A stretch of DNA of 64,000 bases from Polyangium spumosum (GTDB lineage: Bacteria > Myxococcota_A > Polyangia > Polyangiales > Polyangiaceae). Positions 42,110 through 52,604 of this stretch are shown one piece after another (the first letter of the stretch is position 1; each line of letters starts with the position of its first letter). The notes under the pieces are model-generated. The model searched no databases. It was not told the DNA's origin and saw only the letters and a program-made list of their open reading frames with translations. Both the position numbers and the translations under genes were made by a program. The stretch is taken from the NCBI RefSeq assembly GCF_009649845.1, contig NZ_WJIE01000001.1, positions 977,054-1,041,053 on the forward strand, written 5' to 3'.

Positions 42110-44509
42110 TCAAGCCGTCCGGAGACGCGCCCCCGGCGGGGGCAAGGGGCAGGCCGCCGCGTCCGCGGCCGGCACCTTTTCACCAAGCAAAAACAGGACC
42201 GCGAGGATGGTGCTGAGCGACGAGAGCGGCATCAGTACGGCACAAAGCAGCGGGGTCATGAAACCCGCGCAGGAGAGGGCCACCGTCACGACGTTGTAAG
42301 CGAGCGCGATGGAGAGCGTGATTCCGAGGACGCGGCGCAAACGTTGCGCCGAGGCGAGCGCATTGCGCACGGGCGAGAGGCCCGGCGTGACGAGGTAGAA
42401 ATCGGCGCGCGCCGCGAGGAAAGGTCGATCAATCGCTGGCGTGCCGCTCGCCGTGGCCTCGGTCGCGACGAGGGCGTCGTTGATCCCGTCGCCCAGGAAG
42501 AGCAGATCCCCGCGGTCGTGCTCGCGCACCCATTGCGCCTTCTCCTGCGCGCTCTTGCCGGAGACCGTCTTCTCGGGGGTGATCCCACAAACCGCGGCGA
42601 CGCGGAGGGCGCGCTCCTCGAGGTCGCCGCTCAGAATGCCGACGTCGTATCCCATGGCGCGGAGCGCGTGGACCTCGGCGGCCGCGTCGGGGCGGAGATC
42701 CTCGACGGTATGGAAGGCGCAGAGGATCCGACCGTCTTTGCCGAATGCCACGTCGGCATCACCGTCCGTCGCGGCCGGGTCGATCCAGGCGCTCGCGCCG
42801 AGGCGATAGAGGTGGCCCTCGTGGAGGACCTCGACGCCGCGGCCCGTGACCTCCCGCGCGTCGAGCTCCTGGGCGAACTCGTCCGTGCCGAGGGCCGCGG
42901 CCAGCGCGGCGCTCTTCGGGTGCGTGCTGCGCGCCGCGAGGTTCTTGAGGATTCGTTTTTCCTCGGGCGAGAGCAAAGAGGCCGGCGACGTGTCCTCGAT
43001 GCGCAGCTTGCCGGTCGTCAAGGTGCCCGTCTTGTCGAAGACGACCGTTCGAATGAGCGCGGCGCGATCGAGGAAGCTCGCCGACCGCACGAAGAGGCCG
43101 GCCCTGCGGAGCTTTGCGGAGACGAGCTCGTACGCGAGCGGCGTGGCAATGCCGAAGGCGCAGGGGCACGTGACGATGAGGACCGCGGTGACGCGCTCGA
43201 GCGCGGCGCGCGCGTCGTGCGTGGCGAGATACCCGATACCGAGCGCGATCGCCGCGATCACGAGGACGGCCGCCACGTAGACCCGCGCGAAGGTGCGCCA
43301 GTAGCCGCCCCCGCGCTCGTCGCGGCCCTCGCCGGGCGGGGCGCGGAGCAAATCGACGAGGCTGCCGGCGGCGAAATCGGCGTCGGCGCGGACGGTCAGG
43401 GCGCGCGTGCCCGAAAGAAATGCGCCGGCGGGGACGGTGCCTCCGGCGCGGAAGACGCGCGGCGCGCTCTCGCCGTTCACCCAGTCGAGCGAAAAAGAGG
43501 CGTCTTCCCCGCCGAGGATCGCGGCCGGGACCGGGACGACGTCGCCGGGCGCGAGGACGAGGGTATCCCCTTCGCGGATCTCGACGGCGCGCCGCAGGAC
43601 GACGGCGTCTCCCTCGAGCCTGCGCGTATAAATGCCCTCGGCGCCGTCGCTCTCGAGCAGGCGCTTCTGGTTCCGCTCGATGAGGCGCATCTGCAAGAAA
43701 CGGCCGACGAGCATGAGGGCGACGAAGACCGTGAGCGTGTCGAAATAGGTCGTGAGCCCGTGCGCGAGCCATCCCCACGTGGAGGAGGCGTACGCGAGCA
43801 GGATGCCGAGGGCGATCGGCAAATCGAGGTGCAGGACGCCTCGGCGCAGGCCGGCGAGGGCGGTTTTTCCGAAATACGAGCCGCCCACGAGCACGCTCGC
43901 CGTCGCCAGCGCGAACGAGAGCGCGAGGAAGAGCCTGTGGAGCGGCCCCTCCGAGAGGCCGGCGTACACCGAGATCGCCAGGATCATCCCGTTCATCGCG
44001 AGCGCGACGGCGATCCCCATGCGCAGGAGCAGCCCATTCGAGGGGCTCTCCTCGCTCTTCAGCTTCGGTCCGAGCAGATAACCACACGACTCGACCCGCG
44101 CGACGAAGCGCCGCAGGGGAAACGCGCGCGAGACCGTGAGCCGAATGCGCCCGAGGGCGGGGTTCACGACGACGCCCGCGCCCCCCGGCTCGCGGCGGAA
44201 GAGCTGCTCGATGAGCCACACGCAAGCCGCGCACGACAAACCCTGCACGTCGAGCTCCAGCCGGTGCAGGCCCTCGGCGCGCCCGAGCTCCGCTTCGAGC
44301 GGCTCCAGCCATTTCTGGTCCCGGCCCGCGGCGACGGCCGTGACGGCCTCGCCTTTGTCGCCTCGCAGGGCGTAATACCGCTCGAGTTGCTCCTCGTGGA
44401 GCAGGTCGTGGACGAACCGGCAACCCGCGCAGCAAAACCCCTCCTGGGCGGCCGCGGGGAGCGGCCCGCCGCAATGGAGGCATCGACTGTCGCGAGGTTC
44501 TGGAATCAT
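42110..44509 (-). CDS. ccoI: Copper-transporting P-type ATPase CcoI
   Basis: CcoI exports copper across the inner membrane to supply cbb3 oxidase. I start at ATG 44509 (799 residues). The open frame runs on to 45055 but overlaps the exporter gene. The N terminus has a cysteine cluster (CLHCGG and CCAGC) typical of FixI/CcoI, then a heavy-metal domain with GLSCAACVWLIEQLF. The membrane CPC motif (VTCPCAFGIATPLAYEL), the phosphorylation site VFDKTGTLTTG, and the hinge GDGINDALVA are intact. Hydrophobic segments fit the eight-helix form. It is the first gene of the ccoI-ccoS-ccoNO-ccoQ-ccoP-ccoG run, 134 bp after the exporter gene. Confidence 0.95.
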   Translation of the reverse strand: MIPEPRDSRCLHCGGPLPAAAQEGFCCAGCRFVHDLLHEEQLERYYALRGDKGEAVTAVAAGRDQKWLEPLEAELGRAEGLHRLELDVQGLSCAACVWLIEQLFRREPGGAGVVVNPALGRIRLTVSRAFPLRRFVARVESCGYLLGPKLKSEESPSNGLLLRMGIAVALAMNGMILAISVYAGLSEGPLHRLFLALSFALATASVLVGGSYFGKTALAGLRRGVLHLDLPIALGILLAYASSTWGWLAHGLTTYFDTLTVFVALMLVGRFLQMRLIERNQKRLLESDGAEGIYTRRLEGDAVVLRRAVEIREGDTLVLAPGDVVPVPAAILGGEDASFSLDWVNGESAPRVFRAGGTVPAGAFLSGTRALTVRADADFAAGSLVDLLRAPPGEGRDERGGGYWRTFARVYVAAVLVIAAIALGIGYLATHDARAALERVTAVLIVTCPCAFGIATPLAYELVSAKLRRAGLFVRSASFLDRAALIRTVVFDKTGTLTTGKLRIEDTSPASLLSPEEKRILKNLAARSTHPKSAALAAALGTDEFAQELDAREVTGRGVEVLHEGHLYRLGASAWIDPAATDGDADVAFGKDGRILCAFHTVEDLRPDAAAEVHALRAMGYDVGILSGDLEERALRVAAVCGITPEKTVSGKSAQEKAQWVREHDRGDLLFLGDGINDALVATEATASGTPAIDRPFLAARADFYLVTPGLSPVRNALASAQRLRRVLGITLSIALAYNVVTVALSCAGFMTPLLCAVLMPLSSLSTILAVLFLLGEKVPAADAAACPLPPPGARLRTA

Positions 44510-44643
44510 GGGCGGCCCCGTGAGCAACGAGCGTACCAGTTCGATTGCGGGCGGATTCATCCCCGGTCGCGCGTATTGCGCGCAAGCCCTGCGGGTCGGC
44601 GCAAAGGCTGCACCTCGACGGAGATGCGCGGACGCTTTGGGTT

Positions 44644-45474
44644 CTACCTCTCGGCGGGACGAGCAGGCAATGCGCTGGCCCAGGGCCGCGTGATCCCGAG
44701 GAGCGCGACGAGGGCCACGACAGCGAGAATCGGCAGCGGGAGCTGCTTGCCGAGCATGAAGAGGCCCATCGCGATCACGAGCCAGGCAAACACGCGGCGC
44801 AGGACGCCCGGGGACACGCGTTTGCCGAGGAGGGCGCCGATCACGCTGCCGAGGGCCGTACACGCGGTGACGAGACCCACGAGGAGCGGGTCGAGCTCGA
44901 CGTGCGCCACGTGCCCCGCGAATCCGGCGAAGGATTGCAGCATGATCACGAACAGCGAGGTCGCGATCGCCTCGCGCATGGCGAGGCCGCCGAAGAGCAC
45001 GAGCGCAGGGACGATGAGAAACCCGCCGCCCGCGCCGACGAGCCCGGAAAAACACCCCACGGCGAGGCCCAGGAGGAGCACGCGCTCCACGCGGAGCTCA
45101 CGATTCTCGGCCTTGGCCTCGCCGCGCCCGCGCAGCATGATGACGGCCGTGACGACCATCGTCGCGCCAAACACGATGAGGAGGATCTCCTCGGGGACGA
45201 AGTGCGCGAGCCGCCCGCCCGCGAAGGCCCCCGCCATCGCGGCGGCGCCGAAGAGCGCGCCGACACGATAACGAACGAGGCCGCCCCGCGCGTGAAAGAA
45301 CAGGCTCACGAGCGCGGTCACGCCCACCACGAAGAGCGAGGTGGCGATGGCCGCGCGCGGCGGGGCGTCGAGCACATACACGAGCATCGGCAGCGTGAGA
45401 ATGGCGCCTCCGCCCCCGAGCATGCCGAGCAGGACACCAATGACGACCGCGAGCGTGGCGCCGAGGGCGAGCAT
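44644..45474 (-). CDS. TauE/SafE-family membrane exporter
   Basis: A 276-residue membrane protein with about eight hydrophobic segments in two homologous halves. The first has LGMLGGGGAILTLPMLVYVL and the second SGLVGAGGGFLIVPALVLFG, the duplicated Gly-rich motif of the TauE/SafE family. Members export sulfite, sulfoacetate or related anions. Here, 10 bp behind the rhodanese gene and near the dioxygenase and sqr genes, export of sulfite formed by persulfide oxidation is a reasonable guess. GAGGAG lies seven nt before ATG 45474. Confidence 0.9.
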   Translation of the reverse strand: MLALGATLAVVIGVLLGMLGGGGAILTLPMLVYVLDAPPRAAIATSLFVVGVTALVSLFFHARGGLVRYRVGALFGAAAMAGAFAGGRLAHFVPEEILLIVFGATMVVTAVIMLRGRGEAKAENRELRVERVLLLGLAVGCFSGLVGAGGGFLIVPALVLFGGLAMREAIATSLFVIMLQSFAGFAGHVAHVELDPLLVGLVTACTALGSVIGALLGKRVSPGVLRRVFAWLVIAMGLFMLGKQLPLPILAVVALVALLGITRPWASALPARPAER

Positions 45475-45484
45475 CGCAGGCTCC

Positions 45485-45835
45485 TCAGCGCCGGACCGGC
45501 AGGCCCGCCTCGTTCCAGGCGACCATGCCTCCCTCGAGGTTCATCACATACGAAAAACCCGCCGCCGCGAGGGCCTCGGCGGCCTGGCCCGAGCGGCGGC
45601 CCGAGCGGCACACGAGGACGATGTGTTCGTCTTTCCGGAACCGAGCGGCGGCCTCCCCCATTCGCGCGAGCGGGACGTTCTCCACGCCGGCCACGTGGCC
45701 GAGATCGCCGCGGAGCTCGTGCGGCTCGCGGACGTCGACCAGCCGCGCGCCCGTCTCCGTCTCGGCGAGGTGCTTCGGGTGGATGTCACGATAACCGGCG
45801 GGATTCGGGGTGGACCTCTCGAAAAGCGTGGGCAT
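45485..45835 (-). CDS. Rhodanese-like sulfurtransferase
   Basis: A single rhodanese domain of 116 residues. The catalytic Cys76 is in the loop HIVLVCRSGRRSG, and the usual LVDVREPHEL motif is at about 32-41. Rhodaneses move sulfane sulfur between thiols, and in sulfide oxidation they can pass persulfide to glutathione or make thiosulfate. GAGGAG precedes ATG 45835. The gene lies directly downstream of a sigma54 promoter (45862-45877) and upstream of the exporter gene, forming a two-gene unit that may read on into ccoI. Confidence 0.92.
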   Translation of the reverse strand: MPTLFERSTPNPAGYRDIHPKHLAETETGARLVDVREPHELRGDLGHVAGVENVPLARMGEAAARFRKDEHIVLVCRSGRRSGQAAEALAAAGFSYVMNLEGGMVAWNEAGLPVRR

Positions 45836-45861
45836 GGGCTCTCTCCTCGGGCAGAGAGAAC

Positions 45862-45877
45862 TGCAAGGGGGGTGCCA
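45862..45877 (-). promoter_or_regulatory. Sigma54 (-24/-12) promoter of the rhodanese-exporter unit
   Basis: The minus strand reads TGGCACCCCCCTTGCA, an exact match to TGGCAC-N5-TTGCA with 10 bp between GG and GC. The predicted start is near 45851, giving a 16-nt leader that includes the GAGGAG ribosome site of the rhodanese gene. Confidence 0.85.
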
Positions 45878-45937
45878 CGCGCCGTTTCACGCAGATCCCG
45901 CGAGGAACCAGCGCAACTTCACCCTGCGGACGTGCAC

Positions 45938-45956
45938 GTTGAAACGTCGTGAAACA
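45938..45956 (-). promoter_or_regulatory. Upstream activator element for the rhodanese unit
   Basis: The minus strand reads TGTTTCACGACGTTTCAAC, with two GTTTCA copies ten bp apart, differing by one base in the core from the element before sqr. Its centre is about 96 bp upstream of the predicted start. A further GTTTCAC lies at 45884-45890 and a GTTGCAAC palindrome at 45970-45977. Confidence 0.6.
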
Positions 45957-45982
45957 TTCGCCCGGTCGTGTTGCAACGCCGC

Positions 45983-47314
<1,332 letters not shown>

Positions 47315-47317
47315 GGC

Positions 47318-47336
47318 TGCAACGTATCACGTTGCA
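47318..47336. promoter_or_regulatory. Palindrome directly upstream of the activator gene
   Basis: TGCAACG (47318-47324) and CGTTGCA (47330-47336) are perfect inverted repeats separated by five bp. They lie three bp before the activator GTG, in the 31-bp gap after the dioxygenase stop, so a bound protein would block read-through or initiation. GTTGCAAC recurs at 45970-45977 just past the activator stop. Autoregulation is possible. Confidence 0.5.
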
Positions 47337-47345
47337 ACGCGTGTT

Positions 47346-48251
<906 letters not shown>

Positions 48252-48267
48252 GATATCAGGCCTTACC

Positions 48268-48283
48268 AGCAAGGAGCGGGCCA
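48268..48283 (-). promoter_or_regulatory. Sigma54 (-24/-12) promoter of the persulfide dioxygenase gene
   Basis: The minus strand reads TGGCCCGCTCCTTGCT, with 10 bp between GG and GC and one mismatch in the -24 box. It predicts a start near 48257, only about six nt before ATG 48251, so the message would be nearly leaderless. Confidence 0.75.
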
Positions 48284-48332
48284 ACGCCGAAGAGGCTGGA
48301 GTCCGGCCTGGAACGCGCGGATGTGGTGTGTG

Positions 48333-48351
48333 TGTTTCACGATGTGAAACA
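48333..48351. promoter_or_regulatory. Perfect 19-bp palindrome, activator site for the dioxygenase gene
   Basis: TGTTTCACGATGTGAAACA has eight-bp perfect arms around GAT. Its centre is about 85 bp upstream of the predicted dioxygenase start, an ideal enhancer position. The left half is shared with the elements at 36514 and 45938. Confidence 0.7.
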
Positions 48352-48736
48352 TACGAGCGGCCTCGTGCTTCGTGGGGCGTCGTCTATAACGACGAAGAAC
48401 GGTAAAACCCTGGAGGACCCGGCGGACACGCCGACCGAGCGGGCGACGCCGCGGTTTTCCCTCCGCCTGTCTTTCATCCCCCCGTCAACGACGCACAAAT
48501 GCGGTCGGCACAATACACGTACGAGGTCATTCGCCCGACTAGGCGCCTCCCTGATGAGCGAAGCTGGCACTTTCTCATCTGCGCCCGCATCTCTCCATAC
48601 TACGATCGGGCCCCGAGTCGCCGTTGCCGGGAAGGCATGGCGCTACGAGAAGATGGGGCTTCGATGCCACGCCCTGTGCGCCTCGGCGATGTCCGCCGCA
48701 GGCATGGGCGGGCGTCTACCTTGGGGGAGAACAACG
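48352..48736. other. Intergenic region before the SdrD-B-like lipoprotein gene
   Basis: This 385-bp stretch lies between the activator palindrome and ATG 48737. Open frames cross it, but none has a start or composition that supports a gene. It is less GC-rich than its surroundings (for example 48361-48420 and 48490-48550), as expected for promoter DNA of the plus-strand lipoprotein gene. I could not single out a promoter. Confidence 0.5.
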
Positions 48737-50272
48737 ATGCGACGTTCGAGCCATTTTGCCTTGGTCTTCACGGCCCTTGTTCTTGGTTGCAGCAGCGGTC
48801 ACGTCGAGGTCGAGACGACGGACGTGGTGCGTCAGGCGATTGACGGAGCGCCGGACGTCGCGGCGATCGAGATCCCTGCGTCCGACGCTTACAAGACCTG
48901 CGCCGAGCTTCAAACCATCTACGATCCCAAGTACAACCCGGCCGTCGGCGCGACCTGGTCCGAGCTCGAGATTCCGGACGCGAAGAGCGGCACGTACAGC
49001 GACGGCACCCTCGAGGTCGCGCTCAGCATCTACGGCGGCGTTTCGTTGAGCTGGGCGTCCCAAACGCTGGGCGTACGCGCCGCGATCGTGAAGAGCCCAT
49101 GGCATGGCGCCAGCCTGTACGTCTATGATCCGGAGTCGTGGGAGGACGATTACCTCTCCGCGCCTCTCGACAAGTACATCGAGTACGTGTCGTTCTGCTA
49201 CGACCAGACGGCCACCGCGGCGGGGGTCAAATTCCACGACCTCAACGCGAACGGGATGAGGGAGGCCAATGAGCCCGGTCTGGCGGGCTGGACGATCTAC
49301 GTCGATAAAGACAAGAGCGGCACTCTCAGCGCGGGCGATCTCTCCGCCGTGACCGACGCGAATGGCGAATACAAGATCGAGAACATCCCGCCGGGGTACT
49401 GGGGAGTGCTCGAGGATCTGCAAACGGGATGGACCTGCTCGCACCCGGCGAGCGGCTCCTACATGAAGACGTTTTCTGCGAAGCAGGCGGTCTACGGCCT
49501 CGATTTCGGTAACTGGACGCGCGGGAGCAAGAGCGGCACGAAGTACCTCGCCGATGCGTACGGGATGTGCACGTATGACGCCGTCAGTGGCATCGACATC
49601 TACCTCTTCAGCGACGTCAACAAGAACGGCATGCTGGACGCAGGTGACGTCAAGCTCGACAAGATGGCAACGGGGAATGACGGCAGCTACCTGTTCTCGA
49701 ACCTCGAGCCTGGGGACTATCTCGTGTGCGAGGCGAAGACGGCCGAATACGAAGGCGCCTGGCCCAAGAACGACGTCTGCAGCTCCGAGTACGACGACGC
49801 CTACAAGGGCCAGTTCGAAAAGGGCGGGTACACCTTCACGATCACGTCCGGGAAGAACGAGACCAACAACGATTTCTGCAACAAGCCGGTCGAGGAGGAG
49901 GAGGAGTTCCAGGGCTGCACGCCGGGGTACTGGAAGAATCACCTCGACTCGTGGGAGGTGTACTTGCCCGGTCAGAAGCTGGGGACCGTGTTCATCGTGC
50001 CGTCCTCTCTCAGCCCGCTCGGCGGCAGTACGCTGATCCAGGCCCTCAACTTCGGCGGCGGGTCGGGGCTCCAGGGGGCCGCGCGTATCCTGCTCCGCGC
50101 GGCGGTCGCGGCGCTCCTGAACGCGGCCCACTCCGGCGTCGATTACGAGTTCAGCACCACCGAAATCATTACCGCAGTGAACGTGGCGCTCGCCGGGAGT
50201 CGGAATGACATGATCGAGCTCGCCGAACTGCTCGACGCCGCCAACAACGCCGGCGAGTGCCCGCTGAACTGA
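48737..50272 (+). CDS. Surface lipoprotein with SdrD-B-like domains and a CTPGYWKNH domain
   Basis: ATG 48737 follows GGGGGAGA and begins a lipoprotein signal (lipobox LVLGC, Cys18); the product has 511 residues. Residues about 30-158 are an unassigned beta-rich domain with paired cysteines. Two SdrD-B-like domains follow (about 160-245 and 255-350), each with the Ca-binding pattern D.N.NG...E or DVNKNGMLDAGD and ending NIPPGYWGVLED or NLEPGDYLVCE. These are stiff Ig-like stalks in surface proteins. From about 393 a further domain opens with GCTPGYWKNHLDSW, a motif seen at the ends of many secreted bacterial proteins. An adhesive or matrix role is likely. The GC content is lower than that of neighbouring genes. 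Confidence 0.82.
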   Translation: MRRSSHFALVFTALVLGCSSGHVEVETTDVVRQAIDGAPDVAAIEIPASDAYKTCAELQTIYDPKYNPAVGATWSELEIPDAKSGTYSDGTLEVALSIYGGVSLSWASQTLGVRAAIVKSPWHGASLYVYDPESWEDDYLSAPLDKYIEYVSFCYDQTATAAGVKFHDLNANGMREANEPGLAGWTIYVDKDKSGTLSAGDLSAVTDANGEYKIENIPPGYWGVLEDLQTGWTCSHPASGSYMKTFSAKQAVYGLDFGNWTRGSKSGTKYLADAYGMCTYDAVSGIDIYLFSDVNKNGMLDAGDVKLDKMATGNDGSYLFSNLEPGDYLVCEAKTAEYEGAWPKNDVCSSEYDDAYKGQFEKGGYTFTITSGKNETNNDFCNKPVEEEEEFQGCTPGYWKNHLDSWEVYLPGQKLGTVFIVPSSLSPLGGSTLIQALNFGGGSGLQGAARILLRAAVAALLNAAHSGVDYEFSTTEIITAVNVALAGSRNDMIELAELLDAANNAGECPLN

Positions 50273-50291
50273 AGTCGCTCGCCTTGACGCC

Positions 50292-50918
50292 TCACCCCGA
50301 GGCGCGGCACCGATAATAAAGCTGCCGCTCGGCGTGATCCCCCGCCGTGAAGCTCACCGCCTCCATCGCGAGGATCTCGAGCCCCGCGCCCCGGAGGACG
50401 GCCTCGAGCTCCGCCTGCGGATAAGCCGTCACGCGCAGGGGTTGCCCGAGGAAGGGCAGCTCGAGCCAGTCGAAATCACCCTCCACCATCGCGATCACGA
50501 GATACCCGCCGGGTCGCACCGCCCCGACGATCTTCCGCAGCGCGCCGGGGATGTCCGATTTGCGCAGCATGAGCAGCGAAAAAAACGCCGCGGCGCCCGC
50601 GTACGCGCCGGGCTCGGGCGAGAAGCTCGTCACGTCCGCCTGCTCGAAGCTCGCGCCGGGGACATTGCGGCGCGCGAGCCGGAGCATCTCCGCCGAGATA
50701 TCGATGCCGAGCACGGACAGCCCCGCCTCGGACAGGATCTTCGCCGTGGGGATGCCGGTACCCGAGCCCACGTCGAGCACGCGCTCCCCGGGTCCGAGGC
50801 GCTCGGCGAGCCAGCGGGTCGCCTCCACCTGGGCTCGCTTGTCCGCGAACGCCTCGTCGTACCTCTCGCCGATGGCGTCGAAGGCCGCGGCCTGCTGCGT
50901 GATTTCGTCCTTGTTCAT
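50292..50918 (-). CDS. SAM-dependent class I methyltransferase
   Basis: The 208-residue protein has the SAM-binding motif VLDVGSGTGIPTAKIL (about 47-62), the acidic loop LGIDISAEML, and ADVTSF before the next strand, all typical of class I enzymes. The C-terminal part carries substrate-binding helices but no motif that names a substrate. AGGAGA lies close before ATG 50918. It is convergent with the SdrD-B-like gene, with 19 bp between stops. A small-molecule substrate is likely from its size. Confidence 0.88.
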   Translation of the reverse strand: MNKDEITQQAAAFDAIGERYDEAFADKRAQVEATRWLAERLGPGERVLDVGSGTGIPTAKILSEAGLSVLGIDISAEMLRLARRNVPGASFEQADVTSFSPEPGAYAGAAAFFSLLMLRKSDIPGALRKIVGAVRPGGYLVIAMVEGDFDWLELPFLGQPLRVTAYPQAELEAVLRGAGLEILAMEAVSFTAGDHAERQLYYRCRASG

Positions 50919-51128
50919 GGTCTCCTGCTACCACGACGCCCGGCGCGCGGAAAAGCTCGGATTGTCCTCTTTTCCTCCGAATTTCCTCCGCCCACGCCCC
51001 ACCGCTCTCCGCCTGCACAGTCCGTCCGAAGGTGCGGGCGGAAAGGGTACGCTCGTGGCCGAGCCCGCTGGCCCGGGCTCTGCAGTGGTGTTCGGACGGC
51101 CGCCACGATCGGCAGGACGAAGAACGCC

Positions 51129-52604
51129 ATGCACAAAACCCGAAGCGTCATTCTGGTCGCCTCCGTACTCGCGCTCGTGGGAGCGCAACGTCTCACCGCC
51201 GCGCAGGAGGAAGAAACGCGGCTCCGGCCGGGATTCGTATCGGCCGGGTATCTCCGAACACACGAAATCTTGATACCGCGGATCCCCGGGCGTGAGCCCA
51301 TGAACGACGCGAACCGGCCCGCGCGCCTGCACCCCGAGCTCCGGGGCGCGGCCCTGCGCCTTGCGAACGGGCCGTCGACCGGCGAGTCCTCTCGGCCCAT
51401 CTCTCCCTCGAGCTGGTGGCCGATGTCGGACAACGGAATCGCCGCCCGCTGGAATTCGCGGATCAAGGACTACAGCGATTTCCGCTCCGATCCGGACAAC
51501 GTCTCGCCCGTCGAGAAATACGATCTCCTCATGAACCCGGGCGAGGTGCAGCGCCTCCCGCAGGTCCGCTCGTTCACGTCCGAGGAGCTGCGCAGGCCCG
51601 AGCGGTCACGCGGCCCGGGCGTCGTCCGCCCCGCGACCACCGTCGCGGGCCCCGCGACCGCGTGGGAGCTCCTGAACCACGGCACCTACCAGAACACCGT
51701 CCCCGAGTCGTGGTGGGGGCATTGTAATGGCTGGTCGTCCTACGTCACGTCCGAGCGCGACGGCGCGCCCATGCGAGACGTGCGCGTGCGGCGGGAGGGC
51801 AACAAGATCGTGGAGTGCAACGGGCGCGAGCGCGATCGCTCCTGCGTGCTCTTCCGCATGGCCGACATCGAGGGCCTCTTCTCGGAGATCTATTTCCACG
51901 ACTCCTCGACGATGGCCGGGAGCCGCTGCAACGTGCCCGAGGACGATATCACGCGCGACAACGTCGGCAGGCCGACGAACCCCGTCTGCCGCGACATGAA
52001 CCCCGGCACGTTACACGTCGCCTTGACGGGCCTGCTCGGCCGCGGCGCGCCCGCGCTCGCGAACCTCGGCGGGCCGCGGGAGAAGCTGCCGTTCGTCATC
52101 GATTACGCGTACGCCGACGAGGTCTGGACCTTCCCGGTCGCGCGCTATCGCATCCACGAGACCGAGGACATCGACGAGAGCCGCGCCTCGCAGCTCGTCT
52201 GCAATGGCAATGGGCCGCGCGCCGGCTGCCGGAGCTACCGGTGGAACGAGAACGCCGTCCGCTTCGCCCGGGTCCGCACGAGCATCTGGGTGGTCAACTA
52301 CGCGGCGAGCAACGATCAATTGCTCGTCCCGCCGCTGCAGCGCCGCCGCCCCATGGCCGAGGTCACGTTCAATTACGTGCTCGAGCTCGACGGCCGCGGC
52401 ACGATCCTCGGCGGCGAGTGGATCAACTCGCCGACGGGCGTCGGTCCGAACAGCAAGGAGCTGCACCCCGATTTCATCTACATGTCCGCGTTCCCGGACG
52501 CGCGCGACGAGAGCGGGGACGACCGCAACGGTCGCGGCGACAACCCGCACATCTCCTCGGTGGTGCTCCAGCAGATCCTGCGCCTCTCGCGTAATGGCCG
52601 GTAG
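51129..52604 (+). CDS. Secreted transglutaminase of the elicitor (M81C) type
   Basis: The 491-residue product has a signal peptide (MHKTRSVILVASVLALVGA) cleaved around residue 25. The segment PESWWGHCNGWSSY (about 193-206) carries the catalytic Cys in the WGHCNGW context of the Phytophthora GP42/M81C transglutaminase elicitor family; ELHPDFIYMSAFPDARD near the end may supply His and Asp. Such enzymes crosslink Gln and Lys side chains. Several cysteines elsewhere suggest disulfides. ATG 51129 is chosen as the first Met of the signal peptide. The next gene, a clostripain-like protease, starts 11 bp inside its end, so the two are coupled. Confidence 0.8.
   Translation: MHKTRSVILVASVLALVGAQRLTAAQEEETRLRPGFVSAGYLRTHEILIPRIPGREPMNDANRPARLHPELRGAALRLANGPSTGESSRPISPSSWWPMSDNGIAARWNSRIKDYSDFRSDPDNVSPVEKYDLLMNPGEVQRLPQVRSFTSEELRRPERSRGPGVVRPATTVAGPATAWELLNHGTYQNTVPESWWGHCNGWSSYVTSERDGAPMRDVRVRREGNKIVECNGRERDRSCVLFRMADIEGLFSEIYFHDSSTMAGSRCNVPEDDITRDNVGRPTNPVCRDMNPGTLHVALTGLLGRGAPALANLGGPREKLPFVIDYAYADEVWTFPVARYRIHETEDIDESRASQLVCNGNGPRAGCRSYRWNENAVRFARVRTSIWVVNYAASNDQLLVPPLQRRRPMAEVTFNYVLELDGRGTILGGEWINSPTGVGPNSKELHPDFIYMSAFPDARDESGDDRNGRGDNPHISSVVLQQILRLSRNGR

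Noticed and set aside
44510-44643. FNR-type or sigma54 site before ccoI
   Set aside because: No TTGAT-N4-ATCAA and no GG-N10-GC element of good quality could be found in this gap.
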